A DNA stretch of 64,000 nucleotides from Caenorhabditis elegans (GCF_000002985.6 NC_003284.9:15996001-16060000), one strand, 5' to 3'; counted from the stretch's first letter, positions 46,690 through 58,524 are shown. The notes: generated from the sequence alone by a model not told the origin. Numbers and translations are program-made.

Positions 46690-48905
46690 ACAGGGAGTCG
46701 CCTTTCTTAGGAAGTGTTTTGTTGGAGGGCAAATGTATTGATCAGTTTTGATTTAGACTTTTTTGAAAAAATGCCGAATAATATTGTCAACAGTGTCGCA
46801 TAAATTAACTCTATTTCACAATTCACAATTGGTTGGCCATAAAATGCGTTAGAAAGTAGTATGTGCAATGATAGCAGCTAATTCAAATTTCATGTCCTCG
46901 GGGTTCTCAGCAGTGACGGCGGAAACCGGAAAAGGAGTGTTGAAATATGGGGAGATGATATATAAAATGTGCAAAAGATATCATGTGCTTTGACTTTGTG
47001 GAAAAGGTGAGTGAAATTCAAATGAAGTCGGATACACGAAGGGAAGAGGGATTTGGAAATCGAAAAGGGGTGTGAAGGAAATTTTGAGAAATAATCTGAA
47101 AAAATTTTTATTATTGCGTTTTCTTTAGGATTTTTTATTTTTTAGTCAGTTTATTGTACTAACTCTCCAATTTTTTTTGTTTAAACTCTACAGACCAGAC
47201 CATGTTTCTTTGAAAATTTTTACTTTAAACAGTGAAAGTTTATTTGAAACTGGAAGACTAATGATAAAAACGATATATCGAACCTTAGAATTCTTCTCCT
47301 AAAAACACTATGCAACCCTTTTTGCCCTCCGTACCTTTCCGACCTGGAAATCGGAATGTGCTAAAAATTTGCTTTACTTTTCAAACCAATTGGCTATTCA
47401 TAGCTTGGAAACTCTACTTCGCAGTAAAGTTTGCCCTATTTTTCGTTGCCCAACTTTTCCACCTATAATGAGAAGTGTAAACATAACTTTTAGTTGATTT
47501 TTTAGTTTTTATTTGATTAAAATCACTTATCGATAAATAATTATTTCACAACTTTTTAAGTAAGTAAGTTTGCTAAAGTTAAAAAATCAATTGAATTTCG
47601 GCTTCCAGAATGTGCTCATTTTCTGTTTATTAGTTTTTTCATTGTATGTTGTATTCTAATCAGTTGTTTTGTAAAGAAATCAATTTCAATTTCAATTCAC
47701 TCAATATAAGATTTTGCATTTTTCGAATATTTGAAAAGTGATTAAAACAATTAAAATTGAGCTAATTTATATCATAGAATCCGGGCTTGTAATCACAAGG
47801 ATTCCAAAATTTGAATTTTGGAATTTTTTTTGGTACTTTTGTAGTGTACAGCAAAATTATGTTCCAATCCGTTTTACATTCATTTCTCTGAAAAATGATA
47901 ATATAATCAAAACTTGAAAGGCCTTTTTTGGTACTTTAAAGTTGTACCTCTAAAAATTTAGACGTTTCATAAAAATTGGTATTTTACTGTGATTAAAACC
48001 GCAAACGGAAAAAATTTGTCTAAAATTTTGTGTTTTGGAAAACTTATAAAATAGAATTTACTAAAACAACTCTTTTTTAGAAACGGGTCACAAAAAAATA
48101 GTTCAACTGTCGATTTGGACCTTCCCAACCAATTTCAAAAGTCGTTGAAATCTCTTGAGCTTTGAAATGTTTCAACTGATTGATAGCATTAAACCCGCCT
48201 AACCTTTTGATTTTCTCCGCGACAAAAAACAACAAATGTGAAAAAAAAAGACGGAGAAAGTTGGAAAATTGGGAGGGCCAAGAGCATCTGGTTAACCTCT
48301 CTATGTGATCTTACACCAACTTGACACATTTCTACCGGTGTCAATATACTGGATGTGAATTGACCTCCCGATTTTCTTCGCGCAACCTCTTCTTCTTATA
48401 ATTTCTTGTTGTTGTAAAAATGGCTATGTATTGCGTAGGCCAAGTTGATCCACATCTGCCCTCTGCGCAGGCAGGCGCTGAGTCAAATTCCATCAACAGC
48501 CGGTGAGCCCACCACTTGCTCAACAGACCCCCCTCCCCCCTCCCGCCACGGCTCACACCAACACCACAACTATCTCCTTCAGTTTCTCCTTTATTACCCT
48601 CACTCCAAGAGTCAGTGAGCACCCGGAACCGTCGAGCTGAACAATTAACCAATTTGCAACATTTTGCCTCATCCTCCTTCCAATCTAGATCTCATTCATT
48701 TTATTTTACTCTTTTCTTATTCGTTCATCAAGCGGATCGCTTCATTGACTTGGGGAATAAAGTGGAAGAGCTCATAAATTTTCACATTGCCGCTAGAATT
48801 TTGTTCAAATGTTAGTTTTTATGGTTGCAAATTTAACTAATATTTGAATTAAAAATTTGTTTTTTTTTCGATACACAGCACAGCTAGGTAGTGGGATAAT
48901 TGTTT
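46690..48905. other. Intergenic; GC-rich island, no gene supported
   Basis: A GC-richer, pyrimidine-tract island at 48430-48620 resembles a promoter and gives a chance 99-codon frame on plus and a 103-codon frame on minus. Positions 48463-48474 match 9 of 12 positions of the X-chromosome MEX motif. No splice-supported exon seen. Confidence 0.4.
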
Positions 48906-49100
48906 GAAGGTGGAGCAGCGCCAGTGGGGAAAGTGTTAAAAACTGCATTCATTGTGCCAAAATGACCAAATATCATAATAAAACTTTTAAAAAAATTTTT
49001 AACGATTTATTTACTGTCAAAAAGTTGTAAGGAGTCGCAACATGTGACATTGCTTTAGATTTCCTCAAAAGCTCATATTGGCGCTACTCCACCTTTAAGG
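48906..49100. mobile_element. Short deletion derivative of the AGTAGCGCCAGTGGG foldback
   Basis: Both termini are present (GAAGGTGGAGCAGCGCCAGT and TTGGCGCTACTCCACCTTTA), but only about 195 bases separate them versus about 440 in full copies. Confidence 0.8.
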
Positions 49101-49478
49101 TTTTTGAAAAGAATCTAAAATTACCAAAAATCAGTTAAAAACAATGCAAAAATGTTTGACATTATCCTAATTTTACGGTTAAAAAACAGCAGTACTCAGC
49201 TTCTGCAACGTATAATTGGAAACTTTTTCTATGAATTTCATACACTTCAAATAGTTTCATTATTTGAATTCAAACATTGTGGGCTTTCAAACTTTTTTGA
49301 AAAGCCGTTTTTGTTTTTAAAAGTCTGGCTATATGATTTAGATTTGTTTTTTTACAAAACAAGGGATGTTTTCTTATGACATATGGTTTTAACTATGTTG
49401 CGAAAAAGACTAAATATTAATTTTTTAACTTTTAGATTTTTTTGCAATTTATTATTTACCGTAAAAAACCGAGTTTTT
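49101..49478. other. Intergenic; nothing seen
   Basis: AT-rich; the 75-codon frame at 49152-49379 is hydrophobic and F-rich by composition only. Confidence 0.4.
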
Positions 49479-49690
49479 GGGGGGGGGGGGGGCAGATAGC
49501 TCAGTCGGTAGTGGTGGCCGCTAGCAGTCTGGAGGTCACGAGTTCAAGTCCGGCCTCACCCCCTAGGTTCACCCAGCCTCTATTAAATTACAGCCCAGAG
49601 GGATCACCACCAGGCAGTGTACCTGAATCCCAGATCCGCAGTGCATAGCACTTGAAGAACGGATCGTCCTTTAATCCTTTAATTTTTTTT
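49479..49690 (+). mobile_element. tRNA-derived SINE-like element, copy 2
   Basis: It opens with a run of 14 G (49479-49492), then the tRNA-like head (TAGCTCAGTCGGTAGTGG, GAGTTCAAGTCC) and the shared 3' body ending AGAACGGATCGTCCTTTAAT. It lacks about 65 bases present in the 1254 copy. Confidence 0.8.
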
Positions 49691-52049
49691 TAAATCACAA
49701 AAAAAATTTTTTTGAAAGGAATTTTGTATTTTCAATAAATACGTATAGATGATTTGTATTTTAATATGTATTGTTGGCAGTAACAGTGCTTTCAAATTTT
49801 CTAAAGTCTGTAGAAAAGTACAAATATTTACCTTTAAATACAGATTTGAACTAATAATTACGATTTTTCAATTTTCAATAACTTATTTAAAAAACAGGAA
49901 ATCTGATCCAGTAGTAATAACAAATTAGTGGACACTTCACTGAACTTTAAATTTTACCTGACCTTGGTTTTTTTACTCCCTTCACATACTCCCTTTACCT
50001 AATATTTTAAATATTGTTTTTAAATTTCTTTTTGAATCTTGTTCTAAATTGTGACATCTTAGTTTTTAAAAAAACTTGTGTTTTCCTTTGACCTTCGACC
50101 AGAACACACCGTTGACCTTAAATTTTTCAAATCGTTTGCTCAGCTTGCGCCCACTGTGTCTCCGAACAAAGCCTTCTCAATCACCACTTTAACAATGTAG
50201 TTTTGGGAAACGTGAACTGTTTTTTATTTGACAACGTTCGAAAAAATTTCAATTGATTGATAAATACTAAAATTGATTTAATAAATAATAAGATTATCAT
50301 AATTTTTAATTTTCCAAGTAAAAGCCTATTTTTCAGCCGAAAATGACTGAAACAGTTTCACGAATAGAAGCCGGAATATGTCGGGCGCTTAATTGTTCGA
50401 TCACAAAAATTGTTTTCTTAGTGAAATGTCCTAAATTTCACAGGTAGAGCAATAAATATTCTAGAAATCTGCACGTAACCTTCTCCCTCCTACTCACTTT
50501 TCTTGCCACTGTCTCGCTCCCGCCGTCCCAATTTCTAATTTCATTATCCATTTTTGTCGTCTTTTCAGCAGGGTCCCCATGATTTTCCTCTTCATTGAAT
50601 CTGCGTTTCCTATTTTCTCAAATTTGTGCACGTTTTTTTTTCTTTTTCTAAAAACGAAAAGCAAAAAAAAAGTTGTCGGAAGTTCATTGAGCCGTCTCAA
50701 GATTTTTAGTTGGCGAAGATGAATTTTCGACACCAGTCATCCATCATTTTATGGGGGCTCCAAGTATGGAACAGCTAAATTTTTCGCCGATTTGTTCCTC
50801 TTCACCCATCATTTTCTTTTTTTTTGTTGGTTTTCTTTTTTGAAATAAATGTAGGACAAAAACTCAAATTTTTTGTTTAAAATTTTAAGAAAAAGTATTC
50901 TCCATGTAAAGATGAAATTGTGTTTAAGCACTACGAAAACACAAAAAAAAAAAAGTAATAGTCTCCTTTTCAAGTAGAGAAAAATAATTTTAAATTTGTA
51001 AAAGTTCAAAACGAAAGTCCAAAAAAAATCTGGAAAAAGCTCAAAGATACCGTAAATTATAAAAAGTCTAGATAGTGTATGAAGTTTTAAAAAATCGCAA
51101 AAAAAAACGACTTAAATTTCTACAGGGTGGTCCAAAATCATGGACCACCCTGTATAGCTCTCTTATGGACCACCTTGAATAGCATAGTATTTCTTGGGTT
51201 TTAAAAACGACATAAACTTCTACAGGGTGGTCTAAAATTATGGACCACCCTGTATAGTTCTCTCATGGACCACCTAGTAGAGCATAGTATTTCTTGGGTT
51301 TTAAAGTTCAATTTGTTTTCGTTTTTGGAAATATTATTCTCAATTATATTTTACCAAGTTTTTTTTTTGTCTTCTCATCAATTTCATTGCGCTCCCCTCG
51401 CACTCCTCTCACCTTTCTCGTGCCCGTAAATTAAAACTAAAACGAAATGTGCAATTGCACACATTTTCTTGCTGCTCATTTTGCGCAGATGTGCAATTTT
51501 AAGCGACCTCCGCCCCGTCCCTTTGAACCCATCGTCGGCACGATGAAATGGGGGGGGGGGGGGGTGAAAGAAGGGGTGAAGGTAATGTCACTCAATACGT
51601 ACTTTTATGATGGCACCATCATCGCTCTGACGACGGGTTCTCATGTTTCAACTCTCCTCATCTCTTTTCAAAATATGTTTGAATTGCATGTCATTGTTTC
51701 GAAGGATATGCAAAGCTTATTTCTGGTTTTGTATCCGGAGCTTAGAGCTGATTTTTTGTGAGCATTTGAATTACGGAAAATAAACGTTCATTGCCGATTT
51801 TTCAAAAAACAGTTACAGTAACTAATTCCAACATAAGTATTCCAATATTTTTAAAATTACATACCATCTTTGTATTTACATTTTATGCCTTTTTGGTTAG
51901 GGACAGCTGAAAAAAACAAAGTTCCAGATATTCAAAAAAACTGGAAATTAATAACCCGTTTTAGAGTAACTTATCTGATGACTTTTTCGGCTTTTTTTGA
52001 ATTTTGACTAAAACACAAACTTTTTAAAGATCGCAAAGTGGTTTCAAAT
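49691..52049. other. Intergenic; duplicated GACCACCCTGTA palindrome, no gene
   Basis: At 51119-51215 and 51217-51305 a unit of about 100 bases is directly repeated. Each contains ACAGGGTGGTC and its inverse GACCACCCTGTA, then TAGCATAGTATTTCTTGGGT. A run of 15 G lies at 51550-51564. No exon-like sequence is convincing. Confidence 0.5.
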
Positions 52050-52490
52050 CCTTAAAGTTGGAGTGGCGCCAGTGTGGAAATTGTTAAAAACCACTCTTTT
52101 CGTTCCAAAATGACCAAATATAACAATAAAATGTTTCAAAAAAAATTGAAAATATTTTTATTTATTGCCAAAAAGTGACAATTACTCAGTTTTTGCAACT
52201 CATAATTTTGAAAGTCGACCAAAAAAAAAATTTTTTTCCTACATTTTTTATACTGTAATTTTGTTTCAATTATTTGGTTTTGACCATTGTAGGGGTCGGA
52301 ACATGCGACATTGTTTTGGATTTCCTCAAAAGCTCTTGTTTTTCAAAATTTTGGCAATTTCCCAAAACTTCGACCAGAAATTATGAAAAATCTATAATTT
52401 TTTGAAATGTTTAATCATGATATTTGGTAGTTTCGAATCATAATTAGCGTATTTAGACAAAATCGCTACTGGCGCAACTCCACCTTTAAA
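52050..52490. mobile_element. Complete AGTAGCGCCAGTGGG-family foldback (diverged)
   Basis: Left end AAAGTTGGAGTGGCGCCAGT, right end TACTGGCGCAACTCCACCTT, with the internal CATTGTAGGGGTCGGAACAT landmark. Confidence 0.8.
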
Positions 52491-52879
52491 CAAAGTTTTT
52501 TTTTCCAATCTTCAAAAGCAATTTTCATATCTTGCACCCTAATTGGGTTGTTTTCTGAGTTATCCAGAAGTTTTCTATTAACGAAAAACTTTATTGTTTT
52601 CCTCCACATTTAACAGGTGAATATTTTTAATATCTCTAAAATGAACTAGATATTCATATAATTATTCAGTTGAGAAGTATGGGGTGCAATAATGAAGTAC
52701 TGTAATTACAGTCCTAGAGTACAGAGCCCACTAAACGAGTACTAGTTAGCACACTATTTGGATTTTCTTTATTTGAACTGCGCCTATAATTGGCTGGTTT
52801 TGGAAATGTATTTCTATACAGTCGAAGAGTGAATTTTTTCTTTTTTCCACTCATAACCAAATTTTTGGATGTCGTCGAT

Positions 52880-53885
52880 CAAAAAGTGTAATGTTCCAAA
52901 TGTGTCTATAATATTTATATTTTAAATTTTTAGGAGTTCAAACATGCGACAGGGCTTGTTAGAATTCCTCAATAAATGGTGCAAACTCAGTTTTCACTAC
53001 TTTTTGACTCGAAATAAAAAAGATTTCCAAATAATGTTCGAACAATTTTATTATGATATTGGGTAATTATAGCATCATATAAAAGGTTTAGGTATTTCTC
53101 CACTTGCCGTAGTCCACCTTTAAGGTACACTTTAATGTGAAATACTGAACTAGATCCTAACCAAAATTATTTCGTTGAAGACGAAAAAATGGGTATAGGG
53201 ATAATCAGATTTTTGGGAAACTAGTCATTTGATTAACAGGTGCATAGTTGCAAATTTCCGAATATCAAGTTTTTTAACTAAATATTTTCAGCCGAACAAA
53301 TAGAAACTAATTGAAAGTTACCCTCACATTAGTAACTAGTATTCGAAACATTAAACCTCTCGATGTCATCAAAGTTCGAAGCCACCCTACCCGAAACTTC
53401 ACCCATGAGAGCAAAAGGCCTCAAAGTGGTGCTCCAATTGGTAATTGTGTCATATCCGTAACTAATACTTTTCGTCAAAACCACTCCAATTATTCGAATA
53501 ACGCCTTCTTCCATACCCTCATCTTACAAGCTCTCTAGAGACCAATGCGAGTCAACTCCGCGAGCTCCACTTTGCAACAAAGTGGCAACATGACAAATAG
53601 CCGGGGCATGTTGTTAACTTCTGACTTTTTCTCCTTGTTGACACGTCACTCAACAAGTATGTGGCGTGTTACGCTGAAATTGTTCGAATCGGAAAAGAAA
53701 ATCGGAAGGGAAAAATAAATGTTTCGAATAGTTTTTAGTTTTTTTTTATTTCCTTCATCATTCAATAATATTGCTTTGAACTTTCTATTGTTTTTTTTTT
53801 TTTGAAATAAAAACAGATTCAATTCAAAAATATTTATTTTTTTGTGAACTTTGTTAAATTTTTGTGTTACAGGTGAACCCATGCG
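52880..53885. other. Upstream region of the carboxypeptidase gene
   Basis: 52880-53125 is a degenerate relative of the foldback family (GTTCAAACATGCGACAGGGC, right end TTGCCGTAGTCCACCTTTAA). 53311-53570 is GC-richer, with overlapping short open frames on both strands (61 codons minus, 75 codons plus). It has no splice sites and I leave it uncalled. A TGTTACAG acceptor ends at 53872-53874, just before the carboxypeptidase start. Confidence 0.45.
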
Positions 53886-56800
53886 ATGTTGCCAATTCTC
53901 TTAGTTTTCCTGTTCAGTGCACTATCACAATGCTCCCGACTCGCCGAGGAAGAAGAACAGGTAAGATTATGATTATTCTGAAACTCTGAAAATTATTTTG
54001 GCATTGCCTATGAAATATAATTTGGTTATTCAGGTAATGTTGCAAAATGTATTTAAATACATTTATAACGTCACAACTGTATCAAAATACATGTTTTTAT
54101 GTATTTTAATACTGTCGTGACGTCATTTTTTCTATACATTTTTACTACTTGTATAATTCCATAACCCATCAAAAAGCTTTGAAATTATTAAACAAAGCAT
54201 TGTTTGCCATTGAAAACCCAGTGTTTTTAAAACAATAATCATTTCAAAACAATTTTCAAATAGTTATATATTGTTTGTATTCCCGCGGAAACGCAGGCTA
54301 TCATAAATTGAAGTGTTTGGTACAAAAAATCAAAGTATCCCAAATTCTTTAAAAGTTTCAACTTTCCAAATGTTGCGTAAATTTTTTTTAACGCAATTTT
54401 TAAATTTTGGATCACCCTGCAAAATCATGGACCACCCTGTAATATAAGGGACACCCTGTACAGTCAAAGACCACCCTGTAATATCATGGACCACCCTGTA
54501 ATATCATTTGCCACCTTGTAAAATCATCGACCACCCTGTAAAATCAAAGGCCACCCTGTAAAATAGCCTCGAAAAATCTCGAGTTGTAAATATTCATGGT
54601 AAAAAAAACGTTCTATTACAACAATTTTACTAACAACCATTTAACTTGTAGTTTTTAAGTTCTAGGAAAATGAAAACGTTTTATCTAATATAATAACGTG
54701 AGTTTTTTTAAAATTTCTTTTGAGTAACATTCACACTTTTTTATTTTTTCCTCAGGTTGCTAGAGAGAGTGCAAATAGTATTACAAACTATCGAACTCTT
54801 GAAAATCGAGAATTTAATTAGTCCAACAAAATGGAAATAGCCTAATTTTATAGTTCATTTAAAAAAAAACTAGTCTGACTCTAGATGAAAACTTTTAAAA
54901 ACTGATATATTTGAAACGAAAATGACCTGTTTTTTTTGAATTTAAACGCTATTTTCTTTTTTTTACGGTAAACTAAATACAAAACTCACAATTTACTTCA
55001 AACACATTTATCACTCTTTCCAAAAAGTGACAATTGACAGATGCTAATCCGGCACTTCACAAAAGAAGGAGAAGTCTCGACCATGGACCAACTGCGGGAT
55101 ACCATCGGTCCGTTTCGCGACCCTCTTAACTTCTCACACATGAACTACTCGACATTGACGGATCACATTCATGTGAGTATCTTGGATTACCAGTTGAAGC
55201 GTACAGTCGTTTTTATAGAATCTTCATAGAAAGTTCCCGAATCTGACACACATTTATTCTGCTGGACAGTCAGTTCAAGGAAGAGAACTTTGGGTACTGG
55301 TGGTGTCTAGGTATCCAATAGAGCACAGAAAGTTGATTCCAGAGTTTAAATATGTGGCTAATATGCATGGAAATGAGGTAAGCAACAAATCTTGATAATA
55401 AGGGGCGTTTTGAACAACTTAACATGAATGTTTAAAACTCACTCTCAAACTTTTACAGGTTACGGGTAGAGTTTTCCTTGTTTCCCTGGCACACACCCTT
55501 CTAGAAAACTACAATTCCAATCTTTGGATCCGACAACTTGTTGATAGTACCAGAATCCACTTGATGCCGTCCATGAACCCAGATGGCTATGAGCACGCAT
55601 CGGAAGGAGATCAAGCTGGCGTGACAGGACGTCAAAATGCAAATGGAAAAGATTTGAACCGAAATTTCCCAAGTCGATTTCCCAATTATTTCCCGACAAG
55701 TGAAATTCAACCAGAGACAATTGCAATTATGAACTGGACCCGACAAATTCCATTCGCACTCTCTGCTAATCTTCATGGCGGCACGACATTAGGTAAACCT
55801 TCTTTTAAACATTTTTTCTATTCAATTTCCAATCAAATTCCAGTGAACTACCCATTTGACGACTTTCCAACACGCACAAGGCAGTCACATTACGCTCCTT
55901 CGCCCGATAATGCACTTTTTGTGCGGTTAGCATACACATATGCAAGAGGTCATGAGAGGATGTGGAAGAAGGGACCAAGGTGTTTGGATGATGATTTGAA
56001 TATCTCTGTTGATCCACAAAATGGAATTATCAATGGAGCAGATTGGTAAGAAAAGTTATTGTTAGTGATGATATGACACGATTTGGTTTTGATTTTGAAA
56101 ACCTGTTCATCTATGTATAAGCACCGACTTTCTTTAAATGCCAAAACCATATGCCGTACTCTTTTGTCTTGGACGTTTCTGTGAAAAAAATTAAATTGAA
56201 CAGGCTCATACTCCCAGGGGGCATAAAATTAGGGGGCATTACTCAAAGTGGACATTTTAAAAATCTCAGAGGGAGCAAATTTTTAAAATGTGTTCTGAAT
56301 AAGAATACAACTTTTAATAGAACTACAGTTACATTAAAACCCGTAAACCTCCTTCACGTCTAATTAATAGTGACATGAATCCTTCCGACCAACGCAATAA
56401 AGATTGGAGATGACGAAATTAAAAATGTACCAACTATACTGGGAGGTAGTTGTTACATCAGCAAAGTTGGTACATACAATTTCTACGTCACAACATCTTG
56501 GCAGTTTTTTCCCACAGAAAGAGTTTTCTGTGAGCCTGTAGAGAGATGAAGAAAGACTGTGGAGATGAAGAGACAACAAAACTACCACCTATCTCTTCTG
56601 CGAGAGAGTGGCCTCTAGCAGGTTGGCCTGTAAAACAGTTTCGGAGCTGATAAAATCTGATGCAGAAACAAAATCCTTTGTACCCAGCTGTGGGGAAAAA
56701 ACTGTCAAGATGTTGTGACCAGGGCTGGGACCAGGGCTGGGACCAAAAAATAATTTTGGACCAAAAAACAAAATTGACATTTTCCAAAAACCAAAAAAAA

Positions 56801-58524
56801 AAACAAAAAATGTTTGATGCTTCAGTTTGTTTTTAATGGGGTTATTCAAGTAATGTGGCAAAATGTAATAAAATACATGTATGACGTCAAAACTGTATTA
56901 AAATACATGTTTTTAAAATGCATTTTAATAAAGAATAGTCTTGACACGTCAAAGATTTTTTTTTTGATTTTTCGTCAAAATACCAAAAAAACCAGAAAAC
57001 AAAAAACAAAAAAACCAAGAAAGTCCCAGCCCTGTTTGTGACGTAGAAATTGTGTGTACCAACTACCGACCAGCATAGTAGGTACATGTTCAATTTCGCC
57101 ATCTCCAATTTTCATGATATTTGTCGGAAAGATTCATGTCACTATTGATCGGACGTGAAAGAGGTTTATGAGCTGAAACAATGTAGTTATGTATATTAAA
57201 AGTTGTATTCTTATTACAGTACACATTTTAAAAATTGGCCCTTTTTGATTTTTTTAATTTTTAAAATGCCCCTTAGAGGCATCCGCATTTTCCCTTCTTT
57301 CCAACTTTTCTTGTTCAGGTACATAGTGTCTGGTGGAATGCAAGACTGGAACTATCTAAACACAAATTGCTTCGAAGTCACAGTTGAAATGAACTGTGAG
57401 AAGTTCCCACAAACTAAGAAACTTCGATACTTATGGGAAGAAAACAAGTATGCTCTACTGAAGTTCATCGATCTCATCCATGGGTAAGCTTATTTTTGAA
57501 TTAAAAAAAAAAATTCTCTATTACACAGTTTTGCAAATTTCACCCGATTTTCCAGAGCTATCCATGGTCTAGTAATTGATGCAGACACTGGAGAAGGAAT
57601 CGTAAATGCTACAGTGAGCATAGATGAGAGAGCAAAAATTGTTGTGAGCTATGGAGAAGGCGAGTTTTGGAGACTTGCAAACATGGGAAAATACGATGTA
57701 AGTTGAAATACTATTAATGATTTGGGAAGTTTTTATATAAAAAAACAAAACATTTCAATTTAATTCTCTGGTCATCCAGAGGTTGTTTCCACGCTAGGCC
57801 TGATAAAATTGGTAGCCACAAATATGTCTAAATAGAGTGTGATCTAGGGTCCATGACAAAAAGCTACCAAGCTCTAGGTCACAGGGTACCCTGCGGCAAT
57901 GATTTCTGGACAGAATTCTTGCCAGCCACTAAATATTTGTTAATTTTATGTCATCTGGGGGCGGGATAGCTCAGTCGGTAGTGATGGCCGCTAGCAATCT
58001 GGAGGTGACGAGTTCAAACCCGACCTCACCCCCTAGGCGGCAAGGACGTGGCTTGAATTATAGCCCAGTGGGAGCACCACCAGGCCGTGTACCTGGCTCC
58101 CAGATCCGCAGTGCATAGCGCTCGAAGAGCGAAAATCTTTAAAAAGCCCGATTTTTATACATATTTGGTTTTGAAATCATATCTCTCTGTTTCTATACAA
58201 AATTCTAAAAACCACTAGAAAACTTGGTGCAAAACTAAACATCAAAACTTGCAGCTCACCTTCGACCACAGTGACTACTATCCTGTCACTCAAACTGTGC
58301 ACGTCACTCCACAAGACCGTTCCCCGTACATTGAAGTCCGTCTGCAAAGGATAATACCACGTTCGCGACCAGTCCTTATCCCGACAAAATCAGTTCCAAA
58401 CAAAGACGAGTACAATGTTGATAATTCAAATAACAAAGATCTCCGTATTGTGACAATGTCCTCCTCCGTGTGCCACTTTTCCGTCTTTATGATTATTCTC
58501 TCTCTTGCCTCTTTGTTTTTATAA
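53886..58524 (+). CDS. Secreted zinc carboxypeptidase, M14B (CPE/CPD/CPM/CPN type)
   Basis: Removes C-terminal basic residues from peptides or proteins in the secretory pathway or at the cell surface. Eight exons give 487 aa: 53886-53960, 55041-55172, 55234-55377, 55459-55792, 55844-56045, 57319-57483, 57556-57697, 58255-58524 (TAA). Residues 1-15 are a signal peptide ([16 protein letters not shown]). The zinc ligands H114 and E117 (NMHGNE) and H223 (ANLHGG), N184-R185 (DLNRNFP) and the catalytic glutamate E319 ([11 protein letters not shown]) are all present, so it should be active. A transthyretin-like domain follows at about 352-430. The last 20 residues are hydrophobic ([15 protein letters not shown]) with no basic tail, as in a GPI signal. 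The exon 3 acceptor reads GAAAG, unusual but the only in-frame choice. Intron 1 has a minisatellite, intron 5 an inverted-repeat element and intron 7 a SINE-like copy. Possibly T27A8.1 by recall. Confidence 0.93.
54408..54570 (+). repeat. Minisatellite of GACCACCCTGTAATATCAT units in carboxypeptidase intron 1
   Basis: Eight variants of a unit of about 20 bases in tandem, sharing the core CACCCTGTA (once CACCCTGCA, once CACCTTGTA) with variable ATATCATGG, AATCATCG or AATCAAAGG linkers. The same 12-mer occurs as a palindrome at 51119-51305. Confidence 0.85.
56205..57295. mobile_element. Composite inverted-repeat element in carboxypeptidase intron 5
   Basis: The left arm reads AGGGGGCA...ACTCAAAGTGGACATTTT, then AAACCTCCTTCACGTC, TAGTGACATGAAT and TTGGTACATACAATTTCTAC. 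The right arm carries the reverse complements in mirror order (GTAGAAATTGTGTGTACCAA, ATTCATGTCACTATTGATCG, GACGTGAAAGAGGTTTA, AAAATGCCCCTTAGAGG). The core holds two GACCAGGGCTGG copies, a match to the inverse CCCAGCCCTG near the right arm and an AATACATG palindrome (56833-56950). No transposase frame is visible, so it is non-autonomous. A single-arm relative is at 14120-14445. Confidence 0.7.
57957..58146 (+). mobile_element. tRNA-derived SINE-like element, copy 3, in carboxypeptidase intron 7
   Basis: It starts GGGGGCGGGATAGCTCAGTC and has the B-box-like GAGTTCAAACCC and the shared body CCAGATCCGCAGTGCATAGC, but its 3' tail differs (CTCGAAGAGCGAAAATC). Sense orientation relative to the host gene. 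Confidence 0.8.

Noticed and set aside
48341-48815. Overlapping ~100-codon frames on both strands
   Set aside because: They sit in a GC-rich promoter-like island; proline-rich wording arises from C tracts and neither frame has exon boundaries.
53311-53538. 75-codon plus and 61-codon minus frames upstream of the carboxypeptidase
   Set aside because: Codon mix is passable on both strands, but there are no splice sites and no motif; I could not decide on a strand and left it uncalled.
54408-54570. Possible CRISPR-like array of regular repeats
   Set aside because: The units are directly adjacent, about 20 bases long and variable, with no unique spacers, in a eukaryotic intron: a minisatellite.
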